64,000 bases of DNA from Streptomyces eurythermus. Lineage in GTDB: Bacteria > Actinomycetota > Actinomycetes > Streptomycetales > Streptomycetaceae. Position numbers and translations under genes: made by a program. The stretch covers positions 17,253 to 81,252 of the forward strand of contig NZ_BMSK01000031.1 of NCBI RefSeq assembly GCF_014649115.1, read 5' to 3'. Below are positions 1-9,887 of this stretch, piece by piece. The notes below the pieces were generated by a model. The model was not told the origin of the DNA. It saw only the letters and a list, made by a program, of their open reading frames with translations, and made no database searches. Position 1 is the first letter of the stretch. The number at the start of each line of letters is the position of its first letter.

Positions 1-242
1 GTGACGTCACACGCGCGAGGTGACTTGCCGTCAGCCGCGAAACCGGTGGATTTGTCGATAAGGCCAGCTCGTGGACGGTCTCTGCGATAACGATTACAGA
101 TCGGATCGGCCATCCGATCATCCGACCGGCGGGTTGGGCTCCGAGTGATCCATAGGATGCCGGGCGTGCCCCTAGGGGCTGCCGATTTCTGCTGGTGGGA
201 CCGTCCCCCACGTCCAACGGGTCCTGCTCGAAGGGGAATTCT

Positions 243-1682
243 GTGCTTGCTGCGCTCTCTGGGCTGTGCCGGTCCACCGGAACGGCACGCCTGGCCGCCG
301 CCACGACGGTGTCCGGCCTCGTGGCGGCCGGCGTGCTGTCCGGTGCCGGTACGGCGGTGGCCGACGAGACACCGCGGACCGAGGGCGGGGCGACGGCCAC
401 GAACAACGGTCTGAAGACCTACGGCGAGGCCGTCATCCACGGCGACGGCGGCGACCAGCGAATCCCGGCGGGCCTGTTCGAGATGTCCGTGGACGGCGGC
501 GGCACCCTCCAGACGTACTGCGTCGACCTGCACAACCCGACCCAGCGGGACGCCAGATACCAGGAGACACCCTGGAGCGGTACCTCGCTGGGCACCAACA
601 AGGACGCGGGCCGGATCGGCTGGATCCTGCAGCATTCCTACCCCCAGGTCAACGATCTCGCCGCACTGGCCCGCAAGGCGGGCGCACCCGGGCTGACCGA
701 GCAGGACGCGGCGGCCGGCACCCAGGTGGCCATCTGGCGCTACTCCGACGGCGCCGACGTCGACGCCCTCGACCCACAGGCCGAGAAGCTCGCCGACTAC
801 CTGGAGAAGAGCGCCCGCGGCGTCGGTGAGCCGAAGGCCTCGCTCACCCTGGACCCGCCCGCCGTCTCCGGCCGGCCGGGCGACCGGCTCGGCCCGGTCA
901 CCGTGCACACCAACGCGAGCGCCGTCACGGTGAGCCCGCCGGTGGACACGGCCACCGGCGGGGTGCGGATCACCGACAAGAACGGCAAGGTGATCACCTC
1001 CGCGAAGGACGGCACCCGGCTGTACTTCGACGTCCCCGAGGACACGGCCGAGGAGGCCGCCCACACCGCCGGCAGCGCGGCCGGCACGGCCGAGCTGACC
1101 GTGCAGGCGTCCACGACCGTGCCGGTGGGCCGGGCCTTCGCCTCCGAGAGCCGCAGCCAGACCCAGATCCTGGCCGGCTCCAGCGAGTCCACCGTCTCCG
1201 CGACCGCGACGGCCGGCTGGGCCGCCGACGGCCCGATACCGGCGGTGTCGGCCCGCGAGAACTGCGCCAAGGGCGGGGTGGACATCACCACGGTCAACAA
1301 CGGCGACGAGCCGTTCACCTTCCAGCTGATGGGCGCCGGCCACACGATCCCCGCGGGCGCCACCCGCACGGTGACCGTGCCGCTCCAGGAAGACCAGGCC
1401 TACGACTTCACGATCACCGGCCCCCATGGCTTCAGCCACCGCTTCACCGGCGTCCTGGACTGCAAGACCCAGGGAGCGGTCACGACACAGACGGCGGCCC
1501 GGCTTCCCAACGAGCCCAGCCCGGCCTCGGTCGGCGGCCGCGCCTTGGACACCACCGACCTGGCCGAGACCGGCGCCTCCGCCCTCACCCCCCTGATCAC
1601 CGGCGTGGCCATAGGCCTGGTCGTGATCGGCGGCGCGGTCCTGGTCATCCTGCGCCGCAAGGAGACGACACCGGACGCGTGA
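243..1682 (+). CDS. Sortase-anchored thioester (TQXA-domain) surface protein
   Basis: Predicted cell-wall-anchored adhesin-like protein of 479 residues. A GTG start at 243 is chosen because AAGGGG lies just upstream and the signal peptide (about residues 8-41, ending AVADE) then sits at the N-terminus; an in-frame ATG at 195 would add 16 residues of poor signal. The TQXA thioester domain is visible: Cys93 in TYCVD and Gln161 in GTQVAIW are the residues expected to form the internal Cys-Gln thioester, which in this family couples covalently to host or environmental amines. The middle is beta-rich, Thr/Val-rich repeat-like material. The C-terminus has the actinobacterial class E sortase signal LAETG, a hydrophobic helix and an RRKE tail. 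No sortase gene lies in the window, so anchoring must use one encoded elsewhere. The 242 bases upstream hold only its promoter region. Domain call is confident; the ligand is unknown. Confidence 0.9.
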   Translation: MLAALSGLCRSTGTARLAAATTVSGLVAAGVLSGAGTAVADETPRTEGGATATNNGLKTYGEAVIHGDGGDQRIPAGLFEMSVDGGGTLQTYCVDLHNPTQRDARYQETPWSGTSLGTNKDAGRIGWILQHSYPQVNDLAALARKAGAPGLTEQDAAAGTQVAIWRYSDGADVDALDPQAEKLADYLEKSARGVGEPKASLTLDPPAVSGRPGDRLGPVTVHTNASAVTVSPPVDTATGGVRITDKNGKVITSAKDGTRLYFDVPEDTAEEAAHTAGSAAGTAELTVQASTTVPVGRAFASESRSQTQILAGSSESTVSATATAGWAADGPIPAVSARENCAKGGVDITTVNNGDEPFTFQLMGAGHTIPAGATRTVTVPLQEDQAYDFTITGPHGFSHRFTGVLDCKTQGAVTTQTAARLPNEPSPASVGGRALDTTDLAETGASALTPLITGVAIGLVVIGGAVLVILRRKETTPDA

Positions 1683-1700
1683 GAGCGCCGGACGGAACGG

Positions 1701-1729
1701 CGGGCTCAGAGACGGCCGCCGTGAGCCCG
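1701..1729. terminator. Hairpin between convergent genes
   Basis: CGGGCTCA at 1701-1708 pairs with TGAGCCCG at 1722-1729 across a 13-base loop. It lies between the convergent ends of the adhesin gene and the CBM2/Cip1-like gene, so it could terminate both. There is no T-tract, so this is only a moderate call. Confidence 0.45.
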
Positions 1730-1767
1730 GCGGCCGGACCCACGGTGAACGGGATCCGGCACTCCTC

Positions 1768-2961
1768 TCAGCAGCCGATCGGTGCCGAGCCGACGGCCAC
1801 GTCGTCGAACCACAGGGTGTCGTCACCGGTGCCGTAGCTCTCCCAGCCGAGCCGGAGGGCGGTGGGCCGGGGCGGGGTGGTGCGGGAGAGCCACTGCTGG
1901 TCGATGTCCTGGGTCGGTACACCGTCGGCGTGCAGGCCGGGGACCTGCTGGTCGCCCAGCCAGGTGTCCAGCTTGGGCGCGGAGGTGTCGATGGCGAACC
2001 GCAGGCACTGCCAACTTCCCGTCGGCAGCGGCTTGCTCAGCGCCACACCGGCCGGGCTCTGCGCGGGAAGCGTGGCGTCGTCGCTCTCCCGGTTCCACTG
2101 CAGGGCGCCGTTCTGGCCGCCGACCCTGAGCGCCCGGCCGCCCTGGGAGCTGTCCGGCATAGAGACGAAGGTGACGTGGGAGGAGGGGAGCGCGGTGGTG
2201 TGCCGTACCCACATACGGACGTACAGCACCGGGCCGACCGTTGACAGGTCGGTGGTGGCGGCCACGAAGGCGTGGTTGCAGTAGCCGGCCCGGCCGTCCA
2301 CCCGGAGGGACTTGGCGCCGCTGTGTGCCACGGCCGTGTCGATGGTGGCCGTGCCCGTGCCCTGGCAGTCGGGCGCGGTGAAGCGCCAGTCGCCGGACGG
2401 GGAGGTGCCGGCCTGGTTCTCGAAGTCGCTGCACAGGGCGGCGCCGCCGCAGTCGGCCGGTGGCTGGGTGGGAGACGGGGTGCCCGGAGTGGTGGGCGGT
2501 GTGGTCGGCGGCTCGGTGGCGTCACCGCCGCAGGAGACGCCGTTGAGGCTGAAGTCGGTGGGCGCCGGATCGGCGGACTGCCAGGTGCCCTGCACACCGA
2601 AGTCGGCGGCGCCGCCGCTGGGCAGGGCGGCGTTCCAGGCCGTGCCGACGGCGGTCACGGAGCGCCCGGTCTGGGTGACGGTGGCGTTCCAGGCGGAGGT
2701 GATGCGCTGGTCGCCGCCGTAGGTCCAGGTCAGCCGCCAGGCACTGAGCGCGGGGCCGAGGTTGGTGACGCGGACCTGGGCGGTGTAGCCGCCGGACCAC
2801 TCGTTGACGGTGTAGTCGACCCGGCATCCGGCGGCGGCTCCGGCGCCGACGCCACTGGCGGGCGCCGCGACCAGGAGGGACACCGCCAGCCCGAGCACGG
2901 CCACAGCCGCTGTCCAGGGCGTGCGCACCCATCGGGGGCACTGGGTGGGCAGTAGGGGCAT
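1768..2961 (-). CDS. Secreted CBM2 plus Cip1-like carbohydrate-active protein
   Basis: Secreted protein of 397 residues. ATG at 2961 is chosen because AGGAG sits 7 bases upstream; the longer open frame to 3063 would only add a Pro-rich leader. Order: a signal peptide (hydrophobic stretch to about residue 40), a family 2 cellulose-binding module (CRVDYTVNEWSGGYTAQV through SLNGVSCGG, with conserved Trp residues and terminal Cys), a TEPPTTPPTTPGTPSPTQPP linker, then a roughly 210-residue beta-jelly-roll domain resembling fungal Cip1 (FENQAGTSPSGDWRF, VRMWVR, FDDVAVGS). Cip1 relatives are co-expressed with cellulases and some act as polyuronate lyases; the substrate here is not determined. It lies downstream of the LPMO gene on the same strand and has its own CebR-type box 88 bases upstream, which fits induction by cello-oligosaccharides. 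CBM2 is certain; the Cip1 assignment is likely. Confidence 0.85.
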   Translation of the reverse strand: MPLLPTQCPRWVRTPWTAAVAVLGLAVSLLVAAPASGVGAGAAAGCRVDYTVNEWSGGYTAQVRVTNLGPALSAWRLTWTYGGDQRITSAWNATVTQTGRSVTAVGTAWNAALPSGGAADFGVQGTWQSADPAPTDFSLNGVSCGGDATEPPTTPPTTPGTPSPTQPPADCGGAALCSDFENQAGTSPSGDWRFTAPDCQGTGTATIDTAVAHSGAKSLRVDGRAGYCNHAFVAATTDLSTVGPVLYVRMWVRHTTALPSSHVTFVSMPDSSQGGRALRVGGQNGALQWNRESDDATLPAQSPAGVALSKPLPTGSWQCLRFAIDTSAPKLDTWLGDQQVPGLHADGVPTQDIDQQWLSRTTPPRPTALRLGWESYGTGDDTLWFDDVAVGSAPIGC

Positions 2962-3048
2962 GTGGGTCTCCTGGGGGTGGGGAGGGGGGTGGGGAGGGGG
3001 AGGGGGAGCCCCCAGAGAGGACTCCCCCCGAGGGAGCCCCAGAGCGGT

Positions 3049-3062
3049 TGGGAGCGCTCCCA
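3049..3062 (-). promoter_or_regulatory. CebR-type operator (perfect 14-bp palindrome)
   Basis: TGGGAGCGCTCCCA is the exact consensus of the Streptomyces cellobiose/cellotriose-responsive LacI-type repressor CebR. It lies 88 bases upstream of the CBM2/Cip1-like gene. Binding would repress the gene until cello-oligosaccharides are present. The cebR gene itself is not in the window. Confidence 0.9.
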
Positions 3063-3133
3063 ATCGGATGGACGTGACCCGGGTCGGCGCCGGGTCGCGT
3101 CCGGTGGGTGCCGGGGCGCCGGTGGCGGCCGGG

Positions 3134-3820
3134 TCAGCGGAAGTTCACGTCACTGCACAGGAAGTAGGTCTGGTCCATGTGCGAGGCCTGCCAGATGGTG
3201 TAGACGACGTGGCGGCCGGTGTAGCCGGACGTGCTGACGGGGATCGAGTAGTTCTGGCTGGGCGCGTACCTGCCGGTCTTGGTGACCAGTTGAAGGTCCT
3301 GCCAGGTGAGCGGCTGGGTGGTGGGGTCGAAGCCCTGCCGGGTGACGTAGACCAGGAAGTAGTCGGCGCCGTGGCTGGCCTGGTCGTTCAGCTTCACGGT
3401 GAAGTTGGAGCCGATGTCGGTGGTCTTCCAGGGGCCGACGGCGTCGAGGGAGTTGTAGCGGCCGCTCTCGGTGTGGCCGCCGCTGCACAACTGCCCGTTG
3501 GGGATGACGGCCTGGAAGTTGCCGGCGGAACCGTTGCGGTACAGGCCGTTCCAGTTCCACATGGCGTTGGGGTTGTCCTGCCAGGCCTGCCAGCACATGG
3601 GGTCCTGCTGGGCCATCGCCGGGTTCTGGAAGTCGCTGCCCCAGCGCTGCCAGCAGCCGTAGTTGCGGGAGGCGGGGTCGACCACCGAGCCGTGCGCGGA
3701 GGCTGTGCCGCCCCAGGTGATCAGGCTGATCAGCACGCCGACGAGGGTGCTAAGGACGAGCGCCAGCCGACGGCCGGTGTCGCGCAGCGTACGGCGCTGT
3801 GCATGCTCATGACAATCCAT
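3134..3820 (-). CDS. AA10 lytic polysaccharide monooxygenase (single domain)
   Basis: Secreted copper enzyme of 228 residues that oxidatively cleaves crystalline polysaccharide. Signal peptide about residues 1-42; cleavage after SA exposes His43 (HGSVVDPASRNYGCW), the N-terminal half of the copper histidine brace. The second brace residue is His150 (NDQASHGADYFLVYVT), and Phe220 before LCSDVNF occupies the axial position. The protein ends there with no carbohydrate-binding module, unlike two-domain CelS2-type LPMOs; it more closely resembles the single-domain ScLPMO10B type. ATG 3820 has AGGAAG about 10 bases upstream. A CebR-type palindrome lies 52 bases upstream of the start, and the next gene downstream is the CBM2/Cip1-like gene, so the pair looks like a cellulose-attack set. 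Cellulose as substrate is inferred from context; chitin cannot be excluded. Confidence 0.92.
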   Translation of the reverse strand: MDCHEHAQRRTLRDTGRRLALVLSTLVGVLISLITWGGTASAHGSVVDPASRNYGCWQRWGSDFQNPAMAQQDPMCWQAWQDNPNAMWNWNGLYRNGSAGNFQAVIPNGQLCSGGHTESGRYNSLDAVGPWKTTDIGSNFTVKLNDQASHGADYFLVYVTRQGFDPTTQPLTWQDLQLVTKTGRYAPSQNYSIPVSTSGYTGRHVVYTIWQASHMDQTYFLCSDVNFR

Positions 3821-3871
3821 TGCGGGGTTCTTCCTGTGGGGGACGTCTTCACTGTGCGGGTGCCGGAGGCG

Positions 3872-3885
3872 TGGGAGCGCTCCCG
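3872..3885 (-). promoter_or_regulatory. CebR-type operator upstream of the LPMO gene
   Basis: TGGGAGCGCTCCCG matches the CebR consensus at 13 of 14 positions. It is embedded in a longer near-palindrome at 3866-3891 (GAGGCG arms outside the core). It lies 52 bases upstream of the LPMO start, a suitable repressor position. Confidence 0.85.
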
Positions 3886-4183
3886 CGCCTCAAGGCTGCG
3901 CGGCCTGGAACGAGGCGGCAACGCCTTGTTTCCGCCAAACCTGAAAGGCTCGACCCGTGGGACAAACTCCCGCGAATGGCTATGAACCATCCGCCAGGGC
4001 CCCTACCGGACGCACGCGAGCCGTCGGCGCATTCCCTGCGGGAGTCGAGTGGCGCATTCGCTTCGGTCGGGAGGGAGGCGGAGTGCATCAGGGGTGTGCG
4101 CCGAGCGCGAACCGCAACCGAGACGGCAGCCATGGATCGCTGTGCCTCTGGCGGCAGACCGGTCGCGCGGCAGCGTGTCGCTC
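3886..4183. other. Non-coding stretch, no feature recognised
   Basis: About 300 bases between the LPMO control region and the 3' end of the next minus-strand gene. Open frames here show no consistent codon bias or ribosome-binding site. I see no clear terminator or promoter. Confidence 0.5.
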
Positions 4184-4726
4184 TCAATCCGTTTCGTCTT
4201 GCCGCTGCCAGGCGCGAGGCCAGTTGCCGGACGGTGGTGGGGGTCCGACGATGCCCAGGTCACGCCGTGCGAGAGCGTAGAAGGCATCACGTGCTCGGCT
4301 CATCTGCCCGACTGCTGTCTCCCAGCCGGCAGGGTCGTCTTTCAGGCCGCGAGCATAAAGTTCGACGTTCCACACGGATTCGTGCCACCTGCGAGCCGCC
4401 GCTATGGTCTCCGCTTCCCCGACGAGCAGCATCGTTTCCCACTCGGTAGCACGCCGCGCCTCGGCCTCGGCTAGCTGCGCCAGGCCCTGCTCCGGATCCA
4501 GCGGGTCAACAGCGTGTTGGAACCCCCTTGCGGCTCCTATGCGCTGGGCGATGTTGATCTGATGCTTCAGGCTGTTCGCGTAGGACGCGTAGGTGTCCAG
4601 TCTCTTCTGGTCCCAGCGTTCGGCTCTCACCCGTCGCCACCTGCTCCGTTCCGTGAGGCTGGTCGCCACGTAGGAGCCGATGGCTCCCACGACTACGCCG
4701 GCCAGAGCAGGGAGCTGCTCCCACAA
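4184..4726 (-). CDS. Hypothetical protein with N-terminal membrane helix
   Basis: Unrecognised protein of 180 residues if read from TTG 4726 (WEQLPALAGVVVGAIGSYVA). That start is chosen because GGGGG lies 8 bases upstream, the product then opens with one membrane helix, and it avoids overlap with the gene ending at 4860. An in-frame ATG at 4948 would overlap that gene by about 90 bases. After the helix comes a basic segment (RSRWRRVRAERWDQKR) and a long, largely helical Ala/Glu/Arg-rich cytoplasmic part. Small single-helix proteins of this layout are common and uncharacterised in Streptomyces. Codon use is less G/C-ended than in core genes nearby, consistent with accessory DNA. Confidence 0.6.
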   Translation of the reverse strand: MWEQLPALAGVVVGAIGSYVATSLTERSRWRRVRAERWDQKRLDTYASYANSLKHQINIAQRIGAARGFQHAVDPLDPEQGLAQLAEAEARRATEWETMLLVGEAETIAAARRWHESVWNVELYARGLKDDPAGWETAVGQMSRARDAFYALARRDLGIVGPPPPSGNWPRAWQRQDETD

Positions 4727-4859
4727 TGCTGATCCCCCATCACTGACGAAGAGGCGGTCGGAGACACAGTGACGCCAAGCAGCCGCCCGTTTTTCCGCCA
4801 GCTCCCGGGGGACAGCGGCCGGAGCGAGCTCCTGAACCGGGTGTTGCCGAGGTCCGACG

Positions 4860-5222
4860 TCATTCCTCGCGGTGCTGAGCGAACACCCTCCGCTGTTCGT
4901 CCCGCCAACTCCAGTCGGCCGAACGGGAGAAGGGAAGGCTTCGGGCAAGCTCGGAGAACTGGCCGGATGGCTCGCCGCTGGCCTTGTTCACCACGATCGC
5001 CGAAAGCATCGGTGCTCGTCCGTCCTCGTTGCGGTGGAGGCAGACATCCCTGAGCAGATAGGTCATGACTCCGCGGTGAGGCGGGATGGAGTCGAAGCCT
5101 TGTGACGCCAGCTCGGCGCTCAGCTCCCCGTACGTGATGGTCCGCCCCTGCCGGGCCCGCTCCCGCAGGATGTCCACGGCGGCTTCGAGCGCTGCCGGGT
5201 ACTCCGGGTCCTTGGTCCTCAT
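4860..5222 (-). CDS. Hypothetical 120-residue protein
   Basis: ATG 5222 is preceded by GGGAGGGACC, a strong ribosome-binding site, which fixes the start (MRTKDPEYPAALEAAVDIL). The open frame extends much further upstream but without coding character. The N-terminal half is helical and contains GRTITYGELSAELASQG, which superficially recalls the winged-helix segment of alkyltransferase-like proteins, but the PCHR active-site motif is absent. The C-terminal half is rich in Ser, Arg and Trp. No family is claimed. It is transcribed toward the single-helix hypothetical gene 134 bases downstream. Confidence 0.6.
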   Translation of the reverse strand: MRTKDPEYPAALEAAVDILRERARQGRTITYGELSAELASQGFDSIPPHRGVMTYLLRDVCLHRNEDGRAPMLSAIVVNKASGEPSGQFSELARSLPFSRSADWSWRDEQRRVFAQHREE

Positions 5223-5563
5223 GGTCCCTCCCCCGTCCGGTGAACACTGCCCAGCCTGCGCATCGTACCGGCCGGGCAGCGGCCCCGTACCGCTCCTAAC
5301 AGCCGAACAGGCAGACCAGGCAATGCGGTTGCTCCAACAAAGGTCAACTCCGCGGCCACCCGCAGGCGACCGAGGCTTACCGACCTCAGAGCGCCACCCG
5401 GTCGTCGCTGACGGGCAGGTCCTCTCGCGTGTGCCCGTCGGTCCCTGTGCCGCGTCTGCCTCGGGCCGGTGGGGCTCGTACGAGCTGGTGGTCCGGCAAG
5501 ACGCGGGAACGGCGGGTTCGGATGGGGGCGTTGAGCGGGCAGGAGCGGTCCCGGCGCTCCGGC
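5223..5563. other. Non-coding stretch, nothing recognised
   Basis: About 340 bases between two minus-strand hypothetical genes. Open frames on both strands lack ribosome-binding sites and steady codon bias; a decayed gene is possible but I cannot identify one. Its last part follows the DUF6086-like gene. Confidence 0.4.
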
Positions 5564-6010
5564 TCAGCGGGCCATCCAGCGGTCCATCTCCCGTGCTCGC
5601 GTGTCCAACGCGGCGACGACGATGGCTGACGCGGCCCGGGGATTGCCGGGGACCTGCACATCGGACTGGACGCCACCACACACATGGCCGGGCCCCGGTT
5701 CGGGCATCTCGACATCGATGCCCGCCCGCCGCGCGAGCGCGATCGCCGTCGACACGAATCCCTCCGAAAGCGCGGTGATCACGGCGTGCCCGGCTTGGCA
5801 GTGCCAGGCGACCAGGCCGCGTACGAACTGCGCGAATACAGCGGGATCGACCTCAAGCGTGTCCGGGTCGCCCCAGTACTTGCCCTGCCCGATTCCCGAG
5901 GGCAGTCCGAGTTCCGCCTCGAAGACGCCGACCTGCCGTAGGAAGAGGCGGCCGGCACCGTTCGACGGGTTCCACAACGTCTCGTCACCGATGTCGAAGT
6001 ACATGCTCAT
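5564..6010 (-). CDS. Conserved hypothetical, DUF6086-like
   Basis: Protein of 148 residues starting MSMYFDIGDETLWNPSNG. GGGGGGAT lies upstream of ATG 6010; ATG 6004 is an alternative. The N-terminal pattern (FDIGDETLWNPSNGAGRLF, then FEAELGLPSGIG) is what I associate with the DUF6086 family, often found in Streptomyces accessory loci. Function is unknown. The C-terminal 20 residues are helical (ALDTRAREMDRWM). No membrane segment or signal peptide is seen. The 143 bases separating it from the membrane-protein gene upstream leave room for its own promoter. Confidence 0.65.
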   Translation of the reverse strand: MSMYFDIGDETLWNPSNGAGRLFLRQVGVFEAELGLPSGIGQGKYWGDPDTLEVDPAVFAQFVRGLVAWHCQAGHAVITALSEGFVSTAIALARRAGIDVEMPEPGPGHVCGGVQSDVQVPGNPRAASAIVVAALDTRAREMDRWMAR

Positions 6011-6152
6011 CCGCGGATCCCCCCTGTTCGGATGCCTCGGCTCAAGGTAGAAGACCGGGCGGGGGAGGGGCACTTGAGTATCCGGTGCTTTGGGGAGCCC
6101 AGGTCCGCTGCTCTCGCATGACCTCCAAAGTGCGGTAGCCCTCGGACAAGCC

Positions 6153-7409
6153 CTACTTGTCGGCGCGGCTGGACATGGCCTTGTTGAGGGCGTCGAGGAT
6201 CGCGGTCTTCGCGGAGGAATCACGGGGAAGGACGAGGCTGAGGACGGCCGTGAGGATGAGGGTGACCCGCACCCCGTTCGCCACGTCGGGCGCTTGCGCC
6301 ACCGCTGGGATCCAGGGCAGCGCAATGGCCGCGGTGAGGAGGACGACCGGGGGCCACACCGCGGCCGCGGTCCTGCGCAGCCGGGAAAGGGTGGTCACCG
6401 GGGGAGCCGCGGCGGTCAGGGTCTCCCAGTCGTCTTCGACCAGTGCGAGCACTCCGGTCCAGAGGGACTTGGTGACGGTGTCGAAGGAGGCTGGACCGCC
6501 GGCCCGGGCTATGGGGGTCCGGTGCTGCCGGATAACGGCGGCCAGCCGCAGTGTGTCGGCCCGCGCGGGCCCGCGCCCGTCGGGGAAGGGACGGGCGGGG
6601 AGTGCGGTCTCCGCCTTGCGGGCCGCTGTCTCCAAGGCGCGTTCCACCGCCTTTCGTGAGCGTTCCCGGAACCAGGTGGCGCGGTGGGCCTGCGTGACTT
6701 CGCAGACGTCGACCAGGCTGAGGAGCAGCAGGTCATAAGGGCGCAGGACGGGGCGGACCACCCACTTGATCAGGGTCAGGCACATCGACATCCAGACCGC
6801 GGCGAGCATGCCTAATGCCAGGGTTATCAGTACAGCCTGGGCGCCCTCGGCGGCCAAACGCACCAGGGCGTCGCGGGCGGTGGGCCACTGTCCGCCGTGG
6901 ACGCCTCCCGAGTAGGCGAAGAAGAACCAAGAGACGGAGGCGAGGACGAGGACGAGGGTCTGGAGCAAGGCCATCCGTCCGGCACGCAGACTCCGCCCGC
7001 GGGGCGGCCGTATGTACAGATGCTGGGTCCGCAGCGCCATGACGCACGCCACGACGAAGAAGCCGAAGCCGATCCACAGGAACGATGAGCGGGGCCCAGG
7101 GGCGTCATGCGTCTTGATGACGTGGTTGAGCCAGGGGAGACCAAGGGACACCTCGTCGTTCCCGTGGACTGCCATCAGCCGGATGATCCACGGAAACGCG
7201 GCGGCGAGGAGGAGCCCACCCGGGATGGCGAGCGGCCACCACTCTTTTGTGACCTCCTGATGGATGGCTCTGCGGGCAGCGGCCCTGGCCACCGCCCTGC
7301 CGACGAGTGCGATCTCCTCCGCGCTCAGTGCGTCGGCGTGGGAGGAAGTCACACAGTTGCGGTATCGCGCGGCCTCCGCGCGGACGAGATCGATGGACGA
7401 CTCGCTCAC
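6153..7409 (-). CDS. Hypothetical multi-pass membrane protein
   Basis: Protein of 418 residues with about six membrane helices: WWPLAIPGGLLLAAAFPWII, FLWIGFGFFVVACVMAL, LLQTLVLVLASVSWFFFAYS, AVLITLALGMLAAVWMSMCL, and two near the C-terminus (VWPPVVLLTAAIALPWIPAV and VRVTLILTAVLSLVLP). A soluble segment of roughly 130 residues, rich in Arg and Ala, separates helices 4 and 5. The N-terminal 50 residues are helical and cytoplasmic. I recognise no family or catalytic motif. The neighbouring genes suggest accessory DNA; a role in an anti-phage or contact system cannot be excluded but nothing in the sequence shows it. Confidence 0.6.
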   Translation of the reverse strand: MSESSIDLVRAEAARYRNCVTSSHADALSAEEIALVGRAVARAAARRAIHQEVTKEWWPLAIPGGLLLAAAFPWIIRLMAVHGNDEVSLGLPWLNHVIKTHDAPGPRSSFLWIGFGFFVVACVMALRTQHLYIRPPRGRSLRAGRMALLQTLVLVLASVSWFFFAYSGGVHGGQWPTARDALVRLAAEGAQAVLITLALGMLAAVWMSMCLTLIKWVVRPVLRPYDLLLLSLVDVCEVTQAHRATWFRERSRKAVERALETAARKAETALPARPFPDGRGPARADTLRLAAVIRQHRTPIARAGGPASFDTVTKSLWTGVLALVEDDWETLTAAAPPVTTLSRLRRTAAAVWPPVVLLTAAIALPWIPAVAQAPDVANGVRVTLILTAVLSLVLPRDSSAKTAILDALNKAMSSRADK

Positions 7410-7784
7410 GGCCGTTCCTCCCGGGGCGGATGAATCAGCAGAACCCCAGCACTATGCCTGCCCGAGCTTGCCCGGACGCACGGTTCGTCACCCCCGGCCA
7501 GTGGCACGCACCTCGCCGCCCCCTTCGCCATGGAGATCGACCTGGGCCGGGTCTGAACCGGCCGCTCGGGCCCGTGAGGCCGTGATCCGGGACCGGGACG
7601 AGGTACGTCGGCAGGGGATTCGTCGTCCGAGGATGGCCGGCGGTGGCCGGCAAGGCACCGTCCCCGCCAGTAAACGCCCAGGTCAGCGCCGCCCGGCCCG
7701 GTGGGTTTCCCCGTTGGGGTGGCGGTACGGCAAGATGGGGTGTATCTGCCCACTGCCAGATTTCAAGCTGCCGGACGGTTTCTC
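7410..7784. other. Divergent intergenic region upstream of ettA
   Basis: 375 bases between the divergent membrane-protein gene and ettA. It must hold both promoters. I see no gene, strong hairpin or operator. Confidence 0.5.
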
Positions 7785-9449
<1,665 letters not shown>

Positions 9450-9455
9450 TCGGTC

Positions 9456-9887
9456 TTGCGCCACATCTACCGCTGCCCGCTGCGCTGGGCGGACATGGAC
9501 GCGTACGGCCACGTCAACAACGTGGTGTTCCTCCGCTATCTGGAGGAGGCCCGGGTCGACTTCCTGTTCCGTCCGGACAAGGACTTCCAGCAGGGGTCCG
9601 TGGTGGCGCGCCACGAGATCGACTACAAGCGGCAGCTCGTCCACCGGCACGAGCCGGTGACCATCGAGCTGTGGGTCAGCGAGATCAAGGCCGCCTCCTT
9701 CACCCTCGCCTACGAGGTGAAGGACGGCGATCTCGTCTACGCCCGGGCGTCGACGGTCATCGTCCCGTTCGACTTCGACGCCCAGCGCCCGCGGCGGATC
9801 ACCGCGGAGGAGCGTGACTTCCTCCAGGAGTACACGGACGCCGGCGAGGGCGCCGAGGCGGCCGACGGGGAGGCCGTCGCCGCATGA
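9456..9887 (+). CDS. 4HBT hot-dog-fold acyl-CoA thioesterase
   Basis: Protein of 143 residues with a TTG start six bases after the ettA stop. The 4-hydroxybenzoyl-CoA/YbgC-type motif is clear: RWADMDAYGHVNNVVFLRYL, where the Asp of the first segment is the usual catalytic residue. A hot-dog fold of this length would hydrolyse acyl-CoA thioesters as a dimer or tetramer; the acyl chain preference cannot be read from sequence. The last 20 residues are acidic and Ala-rich, beyond the fold. It overlaps the next gene by 4 bases (ATGA), so the two are translationally coupled. Confidence 0.9.
   Translation: MRHIYRCPLRWADMDAYGHVNNVVFLRYLEEARVDFLFRPDKDFQQGSVVARHEIDYKRQLVHRHEPVTIELWVSEIKAASFTLAYEVKDGDLVYARASTVIVPFDFDAQRPRRITAEERDFLQEYTDAGEGAEAADGEAVAA

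Noticed and set aside
7701..7784. N-terminal extension of ettA from ATG/GTG codons upstream of 7785
   Set aside because: The extra residues do not match the EttA N-terminus and the length from TTG 7785 is already that of the family.
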